From an uncultured Lachnospiraceae bacterium (GTDB lineage: Bacteria > Bacillota_A > Clostridia > Lachnospirales > Lachnospiraceae): a stretch of 7,281 bases of DNA. The position numbers and the translations under genes are program-made. The notes under the pieces are model-generated. The model did no database searches and was not told the DNA's origin. It saw nothing but the letters and a program-made list of their open reading frames with translations. Below are positions 6,716 to 7,281 of the stretch, piece after piece (the stretch's first letter is position 1; every line of letters begins with the position of its first letter). Where the stretch lies: the NCBI GenBank assembly GCA_902780985.1, contig CACZHN010000128.1:1-7281 (forward strand). The letters run 5' to 3'.

Positions 6716-7281
6716 CTTTTTCCTCTTCTGCTGTCTCGGTCTTATGATTGATTATATATACGTAGAATATGATCGTAAGTATCAAAGTACACATATCGAT
6801 GCCGTACTTTGATGTCAGGTCAAACATTTTCTTTCTGCCCACTCTGCCCTCAACAACCTCGGACTTCATGGAAAGAAGGATCCTGTCTATATTAATTGAT
6901 TCAACCGAATCATCAAAATCAAAGATCATGTAATTCTTTTCATTTATCTCGGACATATAGAGGCACAGGATTATCTTTACGAACTCAATCCTCTGCTCAA
7001 ATGAAGGGTCTTTTGAATACCTTATATCACGAGCTTTCTCGTAATACTCTCTGGCTCTCGGCACCGGCTTATGGGGCTCCCCCTTCTTAACACGGACCTC
7101 TCTCGCAACTCTCTTTCCGGCAAGATTCTTCATGCCCGACATATATTTCTGAAGGATGACATTTATGCTGTCTCCTGTTTTAAGCTCGACCTTTTCCAAG
7201 TAGTCGCAGAGCTTTTCCATAAATACAGCTCTGTCAAATGACTCCGGATCAACATAAGAAAAATCCAGATAATCGCCGACA
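6693..7281 (-). CDS. Hypothetical protein with one C-terminal membrane segment (partial, start outside the window)
   Basis: I do not recognise this family. The frame is open from the window edge, giving 195 visible residues and a TAG stop. The internal ATG at 7220 is probably not the start: it has no ribosome binding site within normal range, and the preceding 20 codons (beginning VGDYLDFSYV) are open and protein-like. Numbering from the edge, residues 1-50 look helical, 56-90 are strongly basic and Pro-containing (KRVAREVRVKKGEPHKPVPR), 91-145 are mixed with acidic DFDDSVES (121-128), then a short hydrophobic membrane segment (about 161-177) and a highly acidic tail EEEKDDSEDSK (185-195). 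This suggests a mostly cytoplasmic protein anchored near its C-terminus. Its last 23 bases overlap the kinase gene, so it is the upstream gene of the signalling operon and probably coupled to the kinase. A role as an accessory to the two-component system is only an inference from position. Confidence 0.75.
   Translation of the reverse strand, partial: VGDYLDFSYVDPESFDRAVFMEKLCDYLEKVELKTGDSINVILQKYMSGMKNLAGKRVAREVRVKKGEPHKPVPRAREYYEKARDIRYSKDPSFEQRIEFVKIILCLYMSEINEKNYMIFDFDDSVESINIDRILLSMKSEVVEGRVGRKKMFDLTSKYGIDMCTLILTIIFYVYIINHKTETAEEEKDDSEDSK

Noticed and set aside
7220..7220. ATG at 7220 as the start of the hypothetical protein
   Set aside because: No Shine-Dalgarno site lies within normal spacing and the frame stays open with protein-like codons to the window edge, so it is treated as an internal Met.

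Overview
The window looks like the chromosome of a Gram-positive Clostridia-type bacterium, most likely a gut or rumen Lachnospiraceae (Butyrivibrio/Roseburia-like). This is inferred from moderate GC by eye, strong AGGAGG-type ribosome binding sites, a lipoprotein solute-binding protein with a long Gly/Ser/Ala/Thr linker, and a YesM/YesN-type two-component pair next to a sugar-type ABC transporter. All convincing genes are on the minus strand, so transcription runs from high to low coordinates.

Regulatory block (right, 7281 to 4285): a protein of unknown family, cut by the window edge, with one C-terminal membrane segment and an acidic tail, overlaps the start of a YesM-type sensor histidine kinase. 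One base separates the kinase from a YesN-type response regulator (receiver plus AraC-type HTH). A strong factor-independent terminator (4231-4276) closes this unit.

Transport block (left, 4190 to 1): just past the terminator is a promoter with a perfect TATAAT -10 element and no good -35, with an AT-rich direct repeat upstream that could be the response regulator's site. It drives a lipoprotein substrate-binding protein. After an intergenic hairpin (possible attenuator or mRNA stabiliser) follow an RbsC-like permease, a fused double-domain RbsA-like ATPase, and a second RbsC-like permease that runs off the left edge. The last three genes are 12 to 15 bases apart.

Working model: the kinase senses an external solute, probably a carbohydrate, and phosphorylates the regulator, which activates the transporter operon. 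The transporter belongs to the CUT2 (ribose/galactose/AI-2) class but looks unusually asymmetric: two different permeases and an ATPase that appears to keep only one complete ATP site. The substrate cannot be named because the window contains no metabolic gene. Nothing suggests mobile elements, CRISPR, tRNA or rRNA. The less ordinary parts are the ATPase asymmetry, the unidentified kinase-coupled membrane protein, and the regulatory DNA between the two operons.
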